Shown piece by piece: positions 35,136 to 47,528 of a stretch of 64,000 nucleotides of DNA (positions within the stretch are counted from its first letter, which is position 1; every line of letters starts with the position of its first letter). Origin of the DNA: Cricetulus griseus (taxonomy: Eukaryota > Chordata > Mammalia > Rodentia > Cricetidae). Below the pieces are notes generated by a model. It saw only the letters and a program-made list of their open reading frames with translations, had not been told where the DNA came from and ran no database searches. The stretch is from positions 23,807,977-23,871,976 of the forward strand of contig NC_048601.1 in NCBI RefSeq assembly GCF_003668045.3, given 5' to 3'. A program made the translations under genes and the position numbers.

Positions 35136-35489
35136 TAGTTTGATGTGGGATGTGCTTCTGTATGCTTCAAGTATGCGTTACTTTTATTGGATGATAAATA
35201 AAGCTGATTTGACCAATGGCCATGCAGAATAGAGCCAGCCAGGCAGGAAGTCCAGACAAAGATGTGGAGAGAAAGAAGGCAGAGAAACCATGTAGCCGCC
35301 GTACAAGTAAGATGCCAGAACATTACCAGTGAGCCACAGCCATGTGGTAATACACAGGTTAGTAAATAAATACGGGTTAATTTAATTGTGAGAATTAGTC
35401 AGTAATATGCCCGAGCCATTGGCCAAACAATTATAATTAATATTAAGCCTTAGAGTGGTTATTTTGGAACTGGTGGCGGGACTGGTGGG
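35136..35489 (+). mobile_element. Candidate solo LTR of a rodent ERV (mys/ERVK-like)
   Basis: Contains a gataaataaagctg polyadenylation-type signal, gaccaatggccatgcagaa, gaggcag-rich leader (agaaagaaggcagagaaacc), gggttaatttaattgtgaga, and gagccattggccaaacaatt, an order I recall from rodent ERV class II LTRs. No gag, pol or env homology adjoins it. Ends are not sharply defined and no target duplication was found. Confidence 0.55.
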
Positions 35490-35636
35490 TTAGGGTTAGG
35501 CGAATCCACCAGAGCCCATTTAAAGGGGTATCAAGGATTTATTAGAATACACTCATGGATACACAACAAGGTAGATAGCTGCTGCTGTGGTCTTCTGTTC
35601 TGCCCAGGGGTGAATGGAACCAACCAGTCTGATCTC

Positions 35637-35637
35637 T

Positions 35638-35686
<49 letters not shown>

Positions 35687-35691
35687 TAGAG

Positions 35692-35742
<51 letters not shown>
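35637..35742. repeat. Compound (GT)n(GA)n(CA)n(GA)n microsatellite with G run
   Basis: GT units to 35674, GA/CA mixture to 35738, then nine G. Confidence 0.96.
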
Positions 35743-35746
<4 letters not shown>

Positions 35747-36118
35747 TCATATCCACAGACAAGAGACCCTGCAGCCGTGTGGGTGCATCTTTGAGACCCT
35801 GTAGCCTATGCCTCATGCTGAAGTTCAAAGCATTTTTCCCCATAAATTTCATTGTGTTTCTTTGATCAGTTGTTTAGCAAATTATGGGGTTGGGGATTCA
35901 CAGCCTATTGCTCTTCACTGTGCCTAAGAAAGTGTACAGCTGTTGTCGGGAGGAAAGGACATTGCCCATTTCAGGCCTTAACTGACTGCCATGTGTTTGG
36001 TACCTTGGCTCTAATACTGAAAATCTCTCGTGGTGGAGAGATTTGTGCAACACTCGGATTGTGGAGGAGGGGTGCAGAAAGGCCAAAGCAGACAGGGTAC
36101 AGGATTCTGTTTTGTTTT

Positions 36119-36229
36119 TGTTTTTTTTTTTTCCAGTTGAGAGAAAGTCTCCCTACATGGTCTTGCATTCATAATCGTTTTGCCCCAGCCTTCCCAGTGC
36201 TAGGATTACAGGTATATAACACTTGGCCT
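36119..36229 (-). repeat. Diverged B1-like SINE, antisense
   Basis: T run, agagaaagtctccctacatg, gtgctaggattacaggtata. Confidence 0.55.
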
Positions 36230-36303
36230 CTACTAAGGAATTCTATCTTTTTTTCTGAGAAGCACTATTTTTTACCAGTAGTTAACTTTTTAGAAGATTG
36301 CAT

Positions 36304-36410
36304 CAGATAGCTCGGCAGTAGAGGCTGCCAAGCCTGGTGACCCAAGTTCAGACCTCGGAATGCACACAGGAAAGAACTGACTCCAGCAAGTTGTTCTCTG
36401 CTTGTTCCCG
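36304..36410 (+). repeat. B2/B3-like SINE fragment
   Basis: cagatagctcggcagtagag, gacccaagttcagacctcgg, ggaaagaactgactccagca. Confidence 0.55.
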
Positions 36411-38094
36411 TGGCCTAAAAGCAAGGCACCCAGGTGCTGTAGGACCCAGAGGCTAATTACCTGGTTTGCAGTTTGTTTGGGTCCCGTGACTTTTTAACCA
36501 TTGTCTCTGTTCAAAGCTCTTGCGCTGTGGATACCAGGTGGCAGGTGTGCAGGATATTTGGTTAAACTGAAATCCTCACAGGTAGGCTTTTCTCCGAGTC
36601 TGAGGGGATGCTTCATCCTGTGGGTAGGCAGTGACTTTGGTTGTCTTATGTGTTCCCAGTGTCTGGTCACTCTTTCATTGTTTATCCAGATGATTGAAAC
36701 TGAAGTGACATCTTTTTCCTGCCATCATACAAATGCCTCAGTGGCTTGCAGGGGTGAGAATAACAACTGTGTGTCAGTGACTGCTTGCCACTGATTCTCT
36801 CTGAGGAGCCGTAGCTCCCTCGCTGGCAGAACTTCATTGTTGCCTGCACACTCTTGTCACTTGCGGGACGGGGTGTCAGGGTGGGAACTAGATTGAGGAG
36901 GGGCAGGTGGGGTCTGATCTCATGGGATGCCCTTTCTCATCTGTGAGCCTGTGGTCACACACTACTGGATCATCTGGGGCTTTGTGAGGTGTCTTCAGAA
37001 ACACAGGGTCACTTATTTGAGACCTTTGACAATAATACCCTATGCCAGTAGCTTTCATATGTGGGTCAAATATTGAGTTGGACAGAATGTACCCTCTTTT
37101 CTTCACCAAGTGAGTAGAATTTCTGACGGTGCCTGTTAAATGAGTATCTAAACTGCATTAGGCACACTCAGGCCCACTTACCCATTCCTAGAACAGTTTT
37201 CTAGCAGTGGTCCTCCGTGGAAGTGTTGATGCTATCCAGGAGCTCATGGCAGGGCAAATGTGGGGGATGACTTCTTGGGAGTAAGACTTACACAGGCCAC
37301 AACAGCCAAGAGGGGGGTCACAGCAGCAAGTGACACTTCCTGACATCCTCCAAGAATACATGTGCACTCCTAGACTGTAGATTTTAGTCCAGGGGCAAGC
37401 CTGAGTGTTTGCCCTCTATGGATCAGAGCCAGCAGTAGTGTGCTACAGTAAGTTAGAATTTTAGAGAACCAGGCTGTGGGTCACCCCACATAGGGCCCCT
37501 GGCCATCTGTGTTGGCATTTTAGGACAAGGCAGACACGTAATGCAACCTGTAGGCTCTTCGGGCTCTTTGCCGGCTAATCTCAGTGGTAGCGAAGTGAGT
37601 CTCCTGTAGAAACTTGGGAGGTATCTGGCTTTGAGCCCAGAACAGTTGGAATTTTAGAACTCAAAGAGCTCATGATGGCTGACTTCTGGCAACTAGATTT
37701 TAAGAGAAAAGAAAGTTTGGGTTATCCTTCAGTGTGGTCCTGGAGAGGGTGTGGGGGGGGGGCGGGGGCGTCATTCTCTATACTAGGGTTCCCCTCAGGA
37801 AGGGAAAGGTTGTGGGCTGTGCATTTGCCAGATCTGACCACAGCAAACCAGGGGTGTCGCTGTGGGCGTGGGATCAGCAGTACTAGCGCCCCATAGGAAT
37901 GAGAAGAGTGGGAGAAGGTTGGCCCTGACAAGCACTTGGTGCAGAGGAAACTTTTGTTTCACTGGTGAAATTGTGTCTCAGTCTCATAACTTTCCATCTA
38001 ATTGGAAGGGAGAATAGGATTCAGGTTGGTCTTCCAGCTCCATGTCTGCTTTGGGAAGAACAATTGAGATTTTCTTTATGCAAACAGTTAGAAA

Positions 38095-38095
<1 letters not shown>

Positions 38096-38153
<58 letters not shown>
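38096..38153. repeat. (GT)n microsatellite
   Basis: About 29 uninterrupted GT units. Confidence 0.97.
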
Positions 38154-38154
<1 letters not shown>

Positions 38155-41100
38155 TATTAATGGCAGTAGGCTGGGATCCCGATCTTTGTTGTAGCTAGAA
38201 CTGGGGTTAATTCAGTTTGCAAGCTGTGGGTGTCACAGATGACACACGTGACCTTGCTGAGGAGCAGAGGCTTGTCCCTTGCAAGCTGCCCGCCCCTGCC
38301 AGCTTTGTTCTCCCCCGGCCCTTCCTCCTCAGAAGTTTGCTTGTGCCAGCTTTCTTGTTTTCTTGCTTCATCCTCTCCATCTCCAGGAAGCCCATAGAAC
38401 ATCTGGACAGTCACCCCTATAGCCCTAGTGTCTGAAAAGTGTAGAAATTGTCCCAAACTGTCAGTTGAAAACAATAGTCCTTTTCATAATTAGGGAACAT
38501 CCAGAGATGCCTCGAGGAACTCAACTTTAGCTTCTTCTCTGTCCTCTTGTTCCCTAAATCAAGTTAATAGCAAACTAGTCATCATGCAGATTCGTCCACT
38601 CCTCTTTATAGTTCTGTGACATCTGACACTGTCTCCCAGAAAGCCTTCCCGTTTCTCTTGACTCCTTTCTGGTACCACTCCAGTAAGCACCAGCTTTCCT
38701 ACAGAATCTACTAAGTGCAAATGTCAACACAGCTTCTTTCAACTAGAGCCATGCTCACGGGCAGACACAGAGATGTGGCCCCAGAGCTGTGGTGAGTATT
38801 GAGAATGTGGCTTCCATCACAGGCATCACTGGCAGCTGGTGGGTGGCCTTGAATCGTGAGCATATGGTCTCTGGTGAGCAAGGAGGAGGGCACAATGGCT
38901 GAGGACAGCCAGCACAGGTGTGAGGTATATCCAGGAAACGTGACCAAAGAAAACTGTGTGCTTGGAAGCATAGGACACGCAGCGAGTGCTGGGGCTTGAC
39001 GGGCCTTTGAACTTTGCTAAGAATCCAAATTGTTCCCTGAAATCAGTGGAGGATGGAGATGGGGACAGAATGAACACTGTGGCGTTATGTATTGCTGGGT
39101 TGGAGGGAGGCTAAGGTGCTGTTTTGACAGTCCTCACTAGCAGTTTCGAGTGCTTCACCAACAAAAGGTAGAGACCTTATGAAGTGGAGGTCCCGGGAAG
39201 CACTAGCAGGTTGGCTTGATGGAGTGAAAAGCAGGGACTGAGGTAACTCTCTTTCCACCTGGTGGGTGGGTGTAGTGGCATCTGGCTCTATGAGGAGGAA
39301 GGTGTGTGTGACTGAGAGAATAGAGGTGTTCGCTTTGAGACTTCTGTGTGTGCCCGTAGGATGTCTGCATGGATGTACTTTAAAGGGTTTGGTTTTCAGG
39401 ATCATGGAAGGATGAAACTCAAGGTTATCCGGTTTATGAAGAGCAGCAGGTGAAAGATTTCTGGGCCATCCCAGACTCTGGGTGATGGGAGCTGTGTGGA
39501 GAGGAGCAGGAGGCCCTGGGCTCACAGAGCAGGGGTGGGAGTTTCCAGGAAAAGCCATAGAGAGGGCACGAGGGAGATAATGACTGAGCCTTTCTCAGAA
39601 AGCCACTGTCAACCTCAGTGGAGTGGTGGAGACAGAAGCCAGATTGTAGCGGGAGTGATTGTTTGGGGCCTGGTGTTAAGAAGTGTGATATGATGACAAG
39701 AGCAGATCTGGTAGCCTGATCTCTCAGGAGCCCAGTGGTGGAAGCCCAGGGAGAGGCCAGTGACTTAAAAGGGGATAGAGAGAGGGAATCCCCCACCCCA
39801 CGGTAGCTGAGTGGGGAGCTGGCATGGGAAGAGGTTGAGAGCGGATGGGCGGGGTGGTGGTTGCATGTTACTTGAGTGTTCTTAGTGGGAGCAAGTTGGG
39901 GAAAATCATACGGTAGAGATGAAACCACATTTCCAGGAGACAGAGGGGATGAACTGTCTATCTCTGTCTCCGAGGCAGGCGTGGGGGCTGGAGGGCAGGG
40001 AGCCCCGAGCCCATTTCCCCAGACAGAAAGGGAAGAGACCACAGTAATTCCGTGTAAGAGGTGAGATTGTTGGAGAGTGGGGTGGAGGTGTGGATGGAGC
40101 AGGCCGCTTGAGACCTAGAGCCAGGTGCCAGGTCAGGAGAAACGGGCAGGTGGGGGGTCGGGGGGAAGGACCATTGGTTGCATCGAGACCCCACCTGGAA
40201 TCAGAGATAGTGTCCCTGTGGCCCCTTCACTCAGCACTGCTGGGCCTTTGCGGCCCTGGTTGTTTCATTGTGTCCATTTCACTGTGGAAGCTAGTGGTCC
40301 AGGTATTAGCTGTCTCATCCCCACCCCACCCCTGTATCAATCAGAAGCCAAATATTGAGACACATGATAACCTCCTGACCTTCTCTCTTGATGGAGAAAC
40401 AGTGCTATTCAGACTCCCCTGGCTGATGGCAGTGTGGTGGTTTTCTAACAGGTTTTAAACATACAGTTTGGAATCAGAAATGTTTTGGGTCTATTGTTTT
40501 CTAGAATAGGTTCCTTCTCTGGGGAAATTGTTCTGAGGTGATTGGCTGTTGAAGCAGAGCTGCCCTTAGCTCCTGGTTCCTGTCCTGCTCTCTTTCCTGC
40601 ATTCCCTCAAGCCATCCCCCTTAAATTTCAGACAGGAGCTGGGTCTGAGTCCGGCAAGGGGGCCTGCTGGGCAGAATCCTTCTTTCCCCTCATGGGATTC
40701 CCAGGTCTCTGAGTATGCCTCCCAACCTGGTGGCATGGGTCTGCAAGTGTGCCACCCACTTCCATGTAACATAGCACCTGCCTTGTGACCTCATAGGTTT
40801 CTAGACCTTGGCACCAGGCTGGAGAAACTTGTCTATTCAAGTCCTGGCCACTGGGCACTGCTTAGGCCAGCAGCTATTCCAGCTATGATGACGGGGCCTG
40901 TGTTGAGGCCTGGGAGCTACAGAACAACAAACAAGTAACATTTATAGCAAGTCAAATTAGTGTGTCCTTTGTAGAAAACCAGGAAAATGGCACAAAAAGT
41001 GGTATCTGGTGGTGGTGATGGTGGCAGCGGCAGTGATCCCAGGCCGCACACATCCTAGTCATTGGCTCTTGTACTGAGCGGCATCTCCAGCCCAGTGCGG

Positions 41101-41206
41101 TGCGTGAAGTTAATACTGAGAGCAGGCTGTTTGGGTAGTGTGTCGGCTGTATGTGAAGTTCACACCCTGAGAGGCAGAGAAGCACTGGGTGGCTTACAGG
41201 TAATGT

Positions 41207-41312
41207 ATATGTATTTATTTACATTCAAATATCTACAATTCAACACATTGAATATATATTATATACTATATATATATATGTATGTATATTATACACACAC
41301 ATATATATTTGA
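41207..41312. repeat. AT-rich low-complexity stretch
   Basis: Mostly TATA/TATG/CATA units; the reverse-strand complementarity could allow a hairpin. Confidence 0.85.
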
Positions 41313-42774
41313 AAAAGTCTGGGAAGATTATCTTCAAACAAGAGCAGCAAAACGCACAGACTTCCGTGTGTGGAATAGCATGAAGGCCTGTGAGGTGACA
41401 GGGAGGACTGGGGCTCAGCAGGAAGGGGTGAGGATCTGGGCGGGCTCCTTGAGACTTTCATGAGGGTCTGTGAGATAATGCCAAGATGGGACTGCTTGCT
41501 TTGTCCACTCTGCAGCTGGCAAGCACACAGTGGGATGTTCTAGAAGCTGCTGATTGATGTGTCATGTTGCAACAGCTGAAACACAGCATCAGATCAAGAG
41601 TCCAGCCGTCCTCTTAGACCCACATTAAGAGATCTGTAAAAATGTCAAAGTTACTTTTCTGTTTTAGCAAGTTATCATTTTCCATATGTAATAGAATGCT
41701 AAACTAAAACTTCGGCTTCCCAGTTGTAGTTTCATGAATAGCAAATATTGATGATCACCATGATGGGTGGAGAAAAACTAGGCTTGAAGCCTGGCTGTTG
41801 GATTTGATAGTGTGGAAGTCATTCAGGACCACTGTGCTGTTCCTGTGTGGTAGCAGGGGGGTGTAGGTTCAGAAGAGAGCGAGAGAAGCAGCAGCACAGT
41901 CAGCTCAAAGGGAGTTTTGCTGTAACGGGACTAGAGTGAGCAAATTATAAGGGATAGGGGCAAGGCTGAGTTTCTAAGATAAGAGGGCATACATCCATGG
42001 GAGTGGTCCCTCTGGGGTGGAGGAATTGATGCAGGAGGCAGTGTGAAATGCTCAAGGGCTCAGGAGGAGCATGGCCTCAGATAAGCACATACATGGTTGC
42101 TCCTTCATTTTCATGGGAAGGCAGAGGAGACAGACATAACCACTGGTTGATGGTATAAGCTCATAGAAAAAAACATTAAGAAGGTTAAGAAACTGAAGAT
42201 CATGTCAAAAAAAAAAAAAGTTGAAGGAGCTGAGGAAAATGTGCAGCTAGCTGTCATGTGGCAGTAACCGATTTTGATCTGGATACCTTCAATGGTATGT
42301 TTTAGATTGTGGGGTGATGATTCTATGTAAAAACAGCATCCCCGAGAAGTTAACATTTCAAAGGGCTCAGTGGTGGTGAACTCCTTCATAAGGTAGAGTC
42401 GCTTGTCAGTGGTGGCTGTTGTGTGTCTTGGGTGGTTGGAATGAGCATGAGGTATCTACTAGACTGTTTCTCAGATGCTTCCCAGCCTTGACTGTGATAT
42501 ATTTTAACATTCCATAGTGTTCTTATTAGGTAGACTGGAACGCTGAGAACCCCTGGATTCCAGTGGGGTGCTGGAATAGATTCTAAACCCTTGGCTGCAG
42601 GAGAGAGAGATAATTTTAGGTAGCCCCTGTAAAGTTCACAGCATTTCTCAGAAAGCTCCATGGTGGCCTTTAGGAGGAGGTATTTGTGTCTCTGGACTAC
42701 TGGAACATGGCAGCTGTGGCCCTTGAAGACTCCCTGTCAGATGCCAGCCTCTGTGTACTTAGAGTCACTTGGTA

Positions 42775-42900
42775 GCCCATCATTCCACTACTATTAATGA
42801 AGTACCTACTGTGTGCCTGGTACAAGATGCTAGTACAGAGCAGATAGGAGCTGGCCGTGCGGAGAAGGAAGCACTTGGAATTCTCTATTGCCTGTGCTTC
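42775..42900 (+). repeat. Ancient repeat (MIR/L2 class)
   Basis: aatgaagtacctactgtgtg, cctggtacaagatgctagta. Family uncertain. Confidence 0.5.
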
Positions 42901-43463
42901 CTCCATGCTCAGTGACGTTTTCTCCCCAGTCAGATCCTCCCACCGCTCAGCCTATATGAGAGCAACACTCTCAGGTTAGTAGGGCCAAAGGATGCTACAT
43001 CCTGCTGTAATTCAGCTCGGTGCAGTTGGTAGAAGGGGGCTGGTCTGTCCTGCCCTCCTTGAGTTCCTACAGTGAATGTGGGGTAGGGTGGCTATATGCT
43101 AGAGACTTCTGAAAAATGCAGACAGGTTTAACTGCTTCACCTTTCAACAGCCAAGGAAACTAGGTTTCTCTTGCTTCCATTTACAAAAGGCTCTGTTTCT
43201 AAAGAGCAGGTGCCGTGATACACTGTGATAATGAAGAATCCTGGATTGCTTGCCCTTGCTCAGTGTACTTGAAACTGCGCGTCTACTGATAGCCAAGCAT
43301 TCATACTCTAGCAGATGTAGCCGCCTGCCCCCCTGAAGGATCCTGAGCATGCATTGTGCCGGGCTTTCGTTCCCAAAGCTGCATTTTCCAGTGGTTGTCA
43401 AACTGGCGAATGCTGTGGGTCCTAGGCATTTCCAACCCAAACAAGGCTGCACTGCCCCTCGGG

Positions 43464-43674
43464 ATCTTTACTTATTTTTATTTCATGTGTATATGTGAGT
43501 GCCTACATGCACGTATGTACCATGTGTGTGCCTGATGCAGGAGAACAGAAGAGAGGTTAAATCTGTCAGTCAGCTCCCCTGTGACTTCTGGGAGCTCAAC
43601 CTGGGTCCTCTGCCAGAGCAACGAGTACTCTGAACCACCGACCTCTCTCTCTCTCTCTCTAGCCCTAAGCTTCT
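43464..43674 (-). repeat. B3 SINE, antisense, with CT tract
   Basis: ttatttcatgtgtatatgtg, ctgggagctcaacctgggtc, gaaccaccgacc, then CT units at 43643-43662. Confidence 0.8.
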
Positions 43675-43712
43675 TGAGCTGCCATTGACCACTAAACAAA
43701 ATGAAGGCGCTA

Positions 43713-43945
43713 CCTAGGGCTGAGGAGATGTTTCACTTGCTGTAAAGGGGAGGCGCACCAGAGTTCAGAGCACACAGAGCTCACCTAAGTGCTGGGTGGG
43801 TGTGGTGGCTTGCCTGTAATTCAGCATCAGAAGACAGGTAGCTACGAGAGATCCCTGGAGGAAGCTGTCTATGGGCACTAGCCTTATTGGGGAGTCCTGG
43901 GTTTCATTGAGAGACCCTGTCTCAAAGAATAAGGTGGAAGAGTGA
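43713..43945 (+). repeat. Composite B2/B1-like SINE
   Basis: agggctgaggagatgtttca start, gtgctgggtgggtgtggtgg middle, gagaccctgtctcaaagaat end. Family name uncertain. Confidence 0.55.
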
Positions 43946-45427
43946 CCGAAGATTTTCGGTATCAACCTTGGGCCTCTATGACGTCAACTAACCATTCAGT
44001 ATTATCACTACCGAGGAGACCTTGTATCTGCCCAATGAAAGTATGGCCAAACTCACACAGATGTCATTCTTTTAGCCCCTCCCTCCCATTGCTATCACCA
44101 CACCTTCTGGAACCAGCAAAAGGGCAGAGTATGACAGAACAAAGACAATTTGAAGCGTTTCCCTTTCCTTCGCACCCCAACCTGCCCACACTATTTCGGT
44201 TATTTAGGGTAGCCGTTTGTGCAGATCACACTATTTCAGTTAGAGAGTAGCCATTCATGCAGACAGCATATAACTGTTTGCTGCTCAGACTTACTGTGAT
44301 TAAGCTTCTTCATCAGCGCGACTCAGATTAGGCTCCCTTAGGAGACAAGCCTCTGTCATGGTATTTCCAAAGGTTTAACTGAAGCAGGGAGAGCCTGCAT
44401 GTGGGCACTGGCTGGTATCTTCAGCTGAGTCCAAGGGGATGCAGGGAGAGGGTCTCCAGCATTCACCTCCCAACCCTCCCAGATGTGAGGCAGCTCTACT
44501 GCCACAGCTGAGCGCTGCACCTGCTGCTGTCTTTCCCGCCCTGACGAACTGTGTCTGCTCCACCATGAGTCACAACGAACCTTTCCCCTTTACAGGCCGC
44601 TTCTTGTCAGACGTCTGCTCGCAGCCCTGAGAAAGGCAATCGGTACACTTGCTTTGAGCAGCTAACTGATAACAGTGCTGTGGTTGCTTGTACCCCGCTG
44701 TGTGCCTGATACATTTTATATTCATTACCTCAATTTCTTAAAAACTCTTTGGACTCTTTTCATTTGACAGATAAGAAAACCGCACAAAGCCTGTAGATAT
44801 TTCTTCTTGATTACTTGCTTTTGAGGGTTACTGTGGGCATCACTTACAATGTTGGTAGTGGTTGTGATTTTGGGTGTTTGCTTCAGTTCTGGATACCTCG
44901 TGTGTTTGGAGAGCAGAACCCCAGGTGGAGGTCAGTTTGTTTTTGACTCACTTCATTTCTCCGTTGCTGAAGTATTCTTCGTTTTCACAGTGAAATAGAT
45001 TGGTAGAGAAGCAATAAAAAAAAAGTTAGAAAAGATGTAACAGGGGTTAAGGCCATTCTTGCAGAATTAGAGACTTGGAAGAGAACCCAGAGATCATGTC
45101 ATCTCAGCTTTTGTGGAACACCTCTAGAGACAGTCTACAGCCCTCAGAGTGTTCTCTGTAATGTCTCCCAGTTCTTCTTCACCATCTTCTCAGCCATGAA
45201 GGCTCCAGTAGGTGCATTACCATAGGGTCATCCCTTCAAGAAGGGGATTGTTTGGCTCCTATCCTACACCCACCAACTCCACAGAAACATAGCATATTCC
45301 CATTGCAGATCAGGCTATGGCATCAAAGACCTGGTCACAGCCTTGAGGATGCTTGCAGTTAAGAGAGGTATTTAATGATGTGTTTGCATATGAAAGCTAC
45401 TGAAGTGTGAATAGGAGGCACAGAATG
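43946..45427. other. Unique intronic stretch with an old MIR
   Basis: The MIR is at about 44690-44800 (gctgtgtgcctgatacattt, then ttgacagataagaaaaccgc). A 12-bp repeat, tatttcggttat/tatttcagttag, is at 44192-44243. No gene recognised. Confidence 0.45.
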
Positions 45428-45440
45428 GGGAGGGACATTG

Positions 45441-45644
45441 GTTTTTTGTTTGTTTGTTTTTTGTTTTTTGGGTTTTTTTTTTTTTTTTTTTTTTTGGTTT
45501 TTCGAGACAGGGTTTCTCTGTGTTTTTGGAGGCTGCCCTGGAGCTAGCTCTTGTAGACCAGGCTGGTCTCGAACTCACAGAGATCCACCTAGCCTCTGCC
45601 TCCCGAGTGCTGGGATTAAAGGTGTGCGCCACCAACACCCGGCT
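45441..45644 (-). repeat. Young-looking B1 SINE, antisense, with 13-bp target duplication
   Basis: gggagggacattg at 45428-45440 and again at 45645-45657 flank it exactly. The head is a T/G tail with a long T run (45473-45495). The body reads gagacagggtttctctgtgt, tttttggaggctgccctgga, gtagaccaggctggtctcga and gctgggattaaaggtgtgcg. Confidence 0.95.
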
Positions 45645-45862
45645 GGGAGGGACATTGTTGGGGCAAGACTGATTCCATGTTTCTTTACAGTTCTGGTGGA
45701 TGTGAATTTGATGCTACACAGCATGGAAAGTCAGAAGAGATTGTAGGATAGAATGCATTCAGAAACAAACAGTTGTGGAATTGACAACACTTAACAAACT
45801 AGGAACAAAAGCTACCTCAGCTTCAAAGAAGACATATATAGAAAAGCTCACAATAAATACCA

Positions 45863-46265
45863 TGCTCAATAGAGAAGACACAGGAAACACGTGCTCACCA
45901 TGCTCACTAATGAGGACACACCGTGCTCACTACAGAAGACATAGTAAACAGTGCTCACTAGTGAGACACAGTAAACACAGTGCTTGGTATGGTAGTGAAG
46001 ACACAGTACATACAGGCTGTAATCACTAGTGAGGACACAGTATACACCGTGCTTGCTAAAGAAGACATAGCACACACCGTGCTCACTAAACAAGACACAG
46101 CGCACAAAGTGCTCACTGAAGACACAGTACACGTCATGCTCACTAGTGAGTGAGGACATGGTACATACATGCTGTGATCACTAGAGAAGACACAGTAGAC
46201 ACCTTGGTCACTACTGAAGACACAGTACATGCCATGAACACTAGTGAAGACACAGGAAACAATGC
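45863..46265. repeat. Minisatellite of degenerate, roughly 30-bp units
   Basis: About 13 units share gctcactagtgaagacacag followed by t-aacac-gt; lengths run from about 23 to 37 bases. Because 30 is a multiple of three, minus-strand frames read as periodic peptides (97 and 117 codons) rich in S-H-G-V-Y-C-V-F; these are products of the repeat, not evidence of a gene. Confidence 0.85.
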
Positions 46266-46554
46266 TTGGACACGAAGACTGAAAGCTTTTGCTGCTAAAG
46301 TCAGGGTCCATGCTCAGCTGCCTATCTCCACTGCTTCTGTTTAGTGTAATATAATACGTTACCTAGATCAGTGTGGCAAGAAAAGGCACCCACACTGGGA
46401 AGGTGACATTATCGCTATTGGTAGGTAATAGGATCTTTTACTTTGGAAACCCCAGAGATTGCATCCACAAATCCCATGAGATGAGAATTAATGAGGACTC
46501 AGGAAAGCCAGCCTACACAGGTCAACTGGACCTCTGTGCCCTCCAGGGGATGAT

Positions 46555-46860
46555 CTGAGGGAATTACAAAAGTAATTCCATTTACAGTAGTTTCAAAAAG
46601 AATGAAGTACTTAAGAGTTAACCAAGAAAGTAAGTACCATATACAACTAAACCCCCACAACATTACTAAAAGAGAATAAACATAAATGAGAATACATATC
46701 ACATTCTTGTGCTGAAAAATTTAAGATATCAACATTATCCAATACAAACAAAAAATGAAAATACTTAACCAAATTCCTAGGGGCCCTGGATATCCAAAAC
46801 AATATTTGAAAGAAGTATATGGCTTTCTGATTTCAAAAATTGTTACATAGCTGTAGTAAT
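46555..46860 (+). repeat. L1 ORF2 remnant
   Basis: Block order matches the 3' part of L1 ORF2: aattccatttacagtagttt, aaaaagaatgaagtacttaa, then gctttctgatttcaaaaatt and acatagctgtagtaatcc. Full of stops and cut off by the SINE at 46862. Confidence 0.7.
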
Positions 46861-46861
46861 C

Positions 46862-46989
46862 CAGCCAGGCCTAGTGACTTACGCTTTTAATCCCAGTTCT
46901 TGGAAGACAGAGGCAGGAGAATCAGGAGTTAAAGGCCAGCTGCGGTTACATAGTCAGTTTGAGATCAGCCTGAACTAAATAAGGCACTA

Positions 46990-47043
<54 letters not shown>

Positions 47044-47049
47044 AAAAAA
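46862..47049 (+). repeat. B1/B4 SINE with (CA)n and poly-A tail
   Basis: agccaggcctagtgacttac, gacagaggcaggagaatcag; then CA units from 46991 and about 27 A. Confidence 0.85.
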
Positions 47050-47055
47050 CACTAA

Positions 47056-47165
47056 ACAAGCTGAGGAAATGGCGCAGTGAAGTGTTTGCCTCACAAGTAC
47101 GAGGACCTGAGTTCAGATCCTCAGAGCCCACGATGTCAAAATTGGCCACAATGGTTCGCAGCTGT
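47056..47165 (+). repeat. B2-like SINE fragment
   Basis: agctgaggaaatggcgcagt, gaggacctgagttcagatcc, cagagcccacgatg. Confidence 0.65.
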
Positions 47166-47261
47166 CACCCTAGCTGGAGTTCTCTGGACAGCCAGGCTAG
47201 CCAAATCCATGCAGCCTCCCACACCGTATGTCTCTATAACACCCTTTCCCTCCCCTCCAGG

Positions 47262-47479
47262 CCTGACAGCCACTATTCTACTCCCTGTCTCTGATTTTCC
47301 TAAATATCTCACTTAAGTGAACACATAGAGCATTTGCCTTTGATTTTGGTTATGGTTATAAGCTGTATAAGAAGGATCTCATGCAGCTAAGCCTCACCTT
47401 GAACTCCTAACCCTCCTGTCTCCATCTCCCCCCATGTTGGGAGGTATTGAAATTAATAATAAGTGTGTATGTGTGTATA

Positions 47480-47528
<49 letters not shown>

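Larger units (their letters stand above)
36411..43460. other. About 7 kb with no recognised rodent SINE
   Basis: Apart from a (GT)n at 38096-38153, an AT-rich stretch at 41207-41312, a possible L2 piece near 38600-38660 and a MIR/L2-type piece near 42775-42900, I see only unique sequence. The 202-codon minus-strand frame at 39434-40042 has no domain. Confidence 0.5.

Noticed and set aside
39434..40042. 202-codon open frame on - strand, Ser/Pro rich
   Set aside because: Composition-driven; no recognisable family, no paralogue, no exon signals.
45866..46311. Repetitive 97- and 117-codon frames on - strand resembling a repeat protein
   Set aside because: They are the translation of the 30-bp minisatellite; unit lengths vary, so the frame shifts between units.
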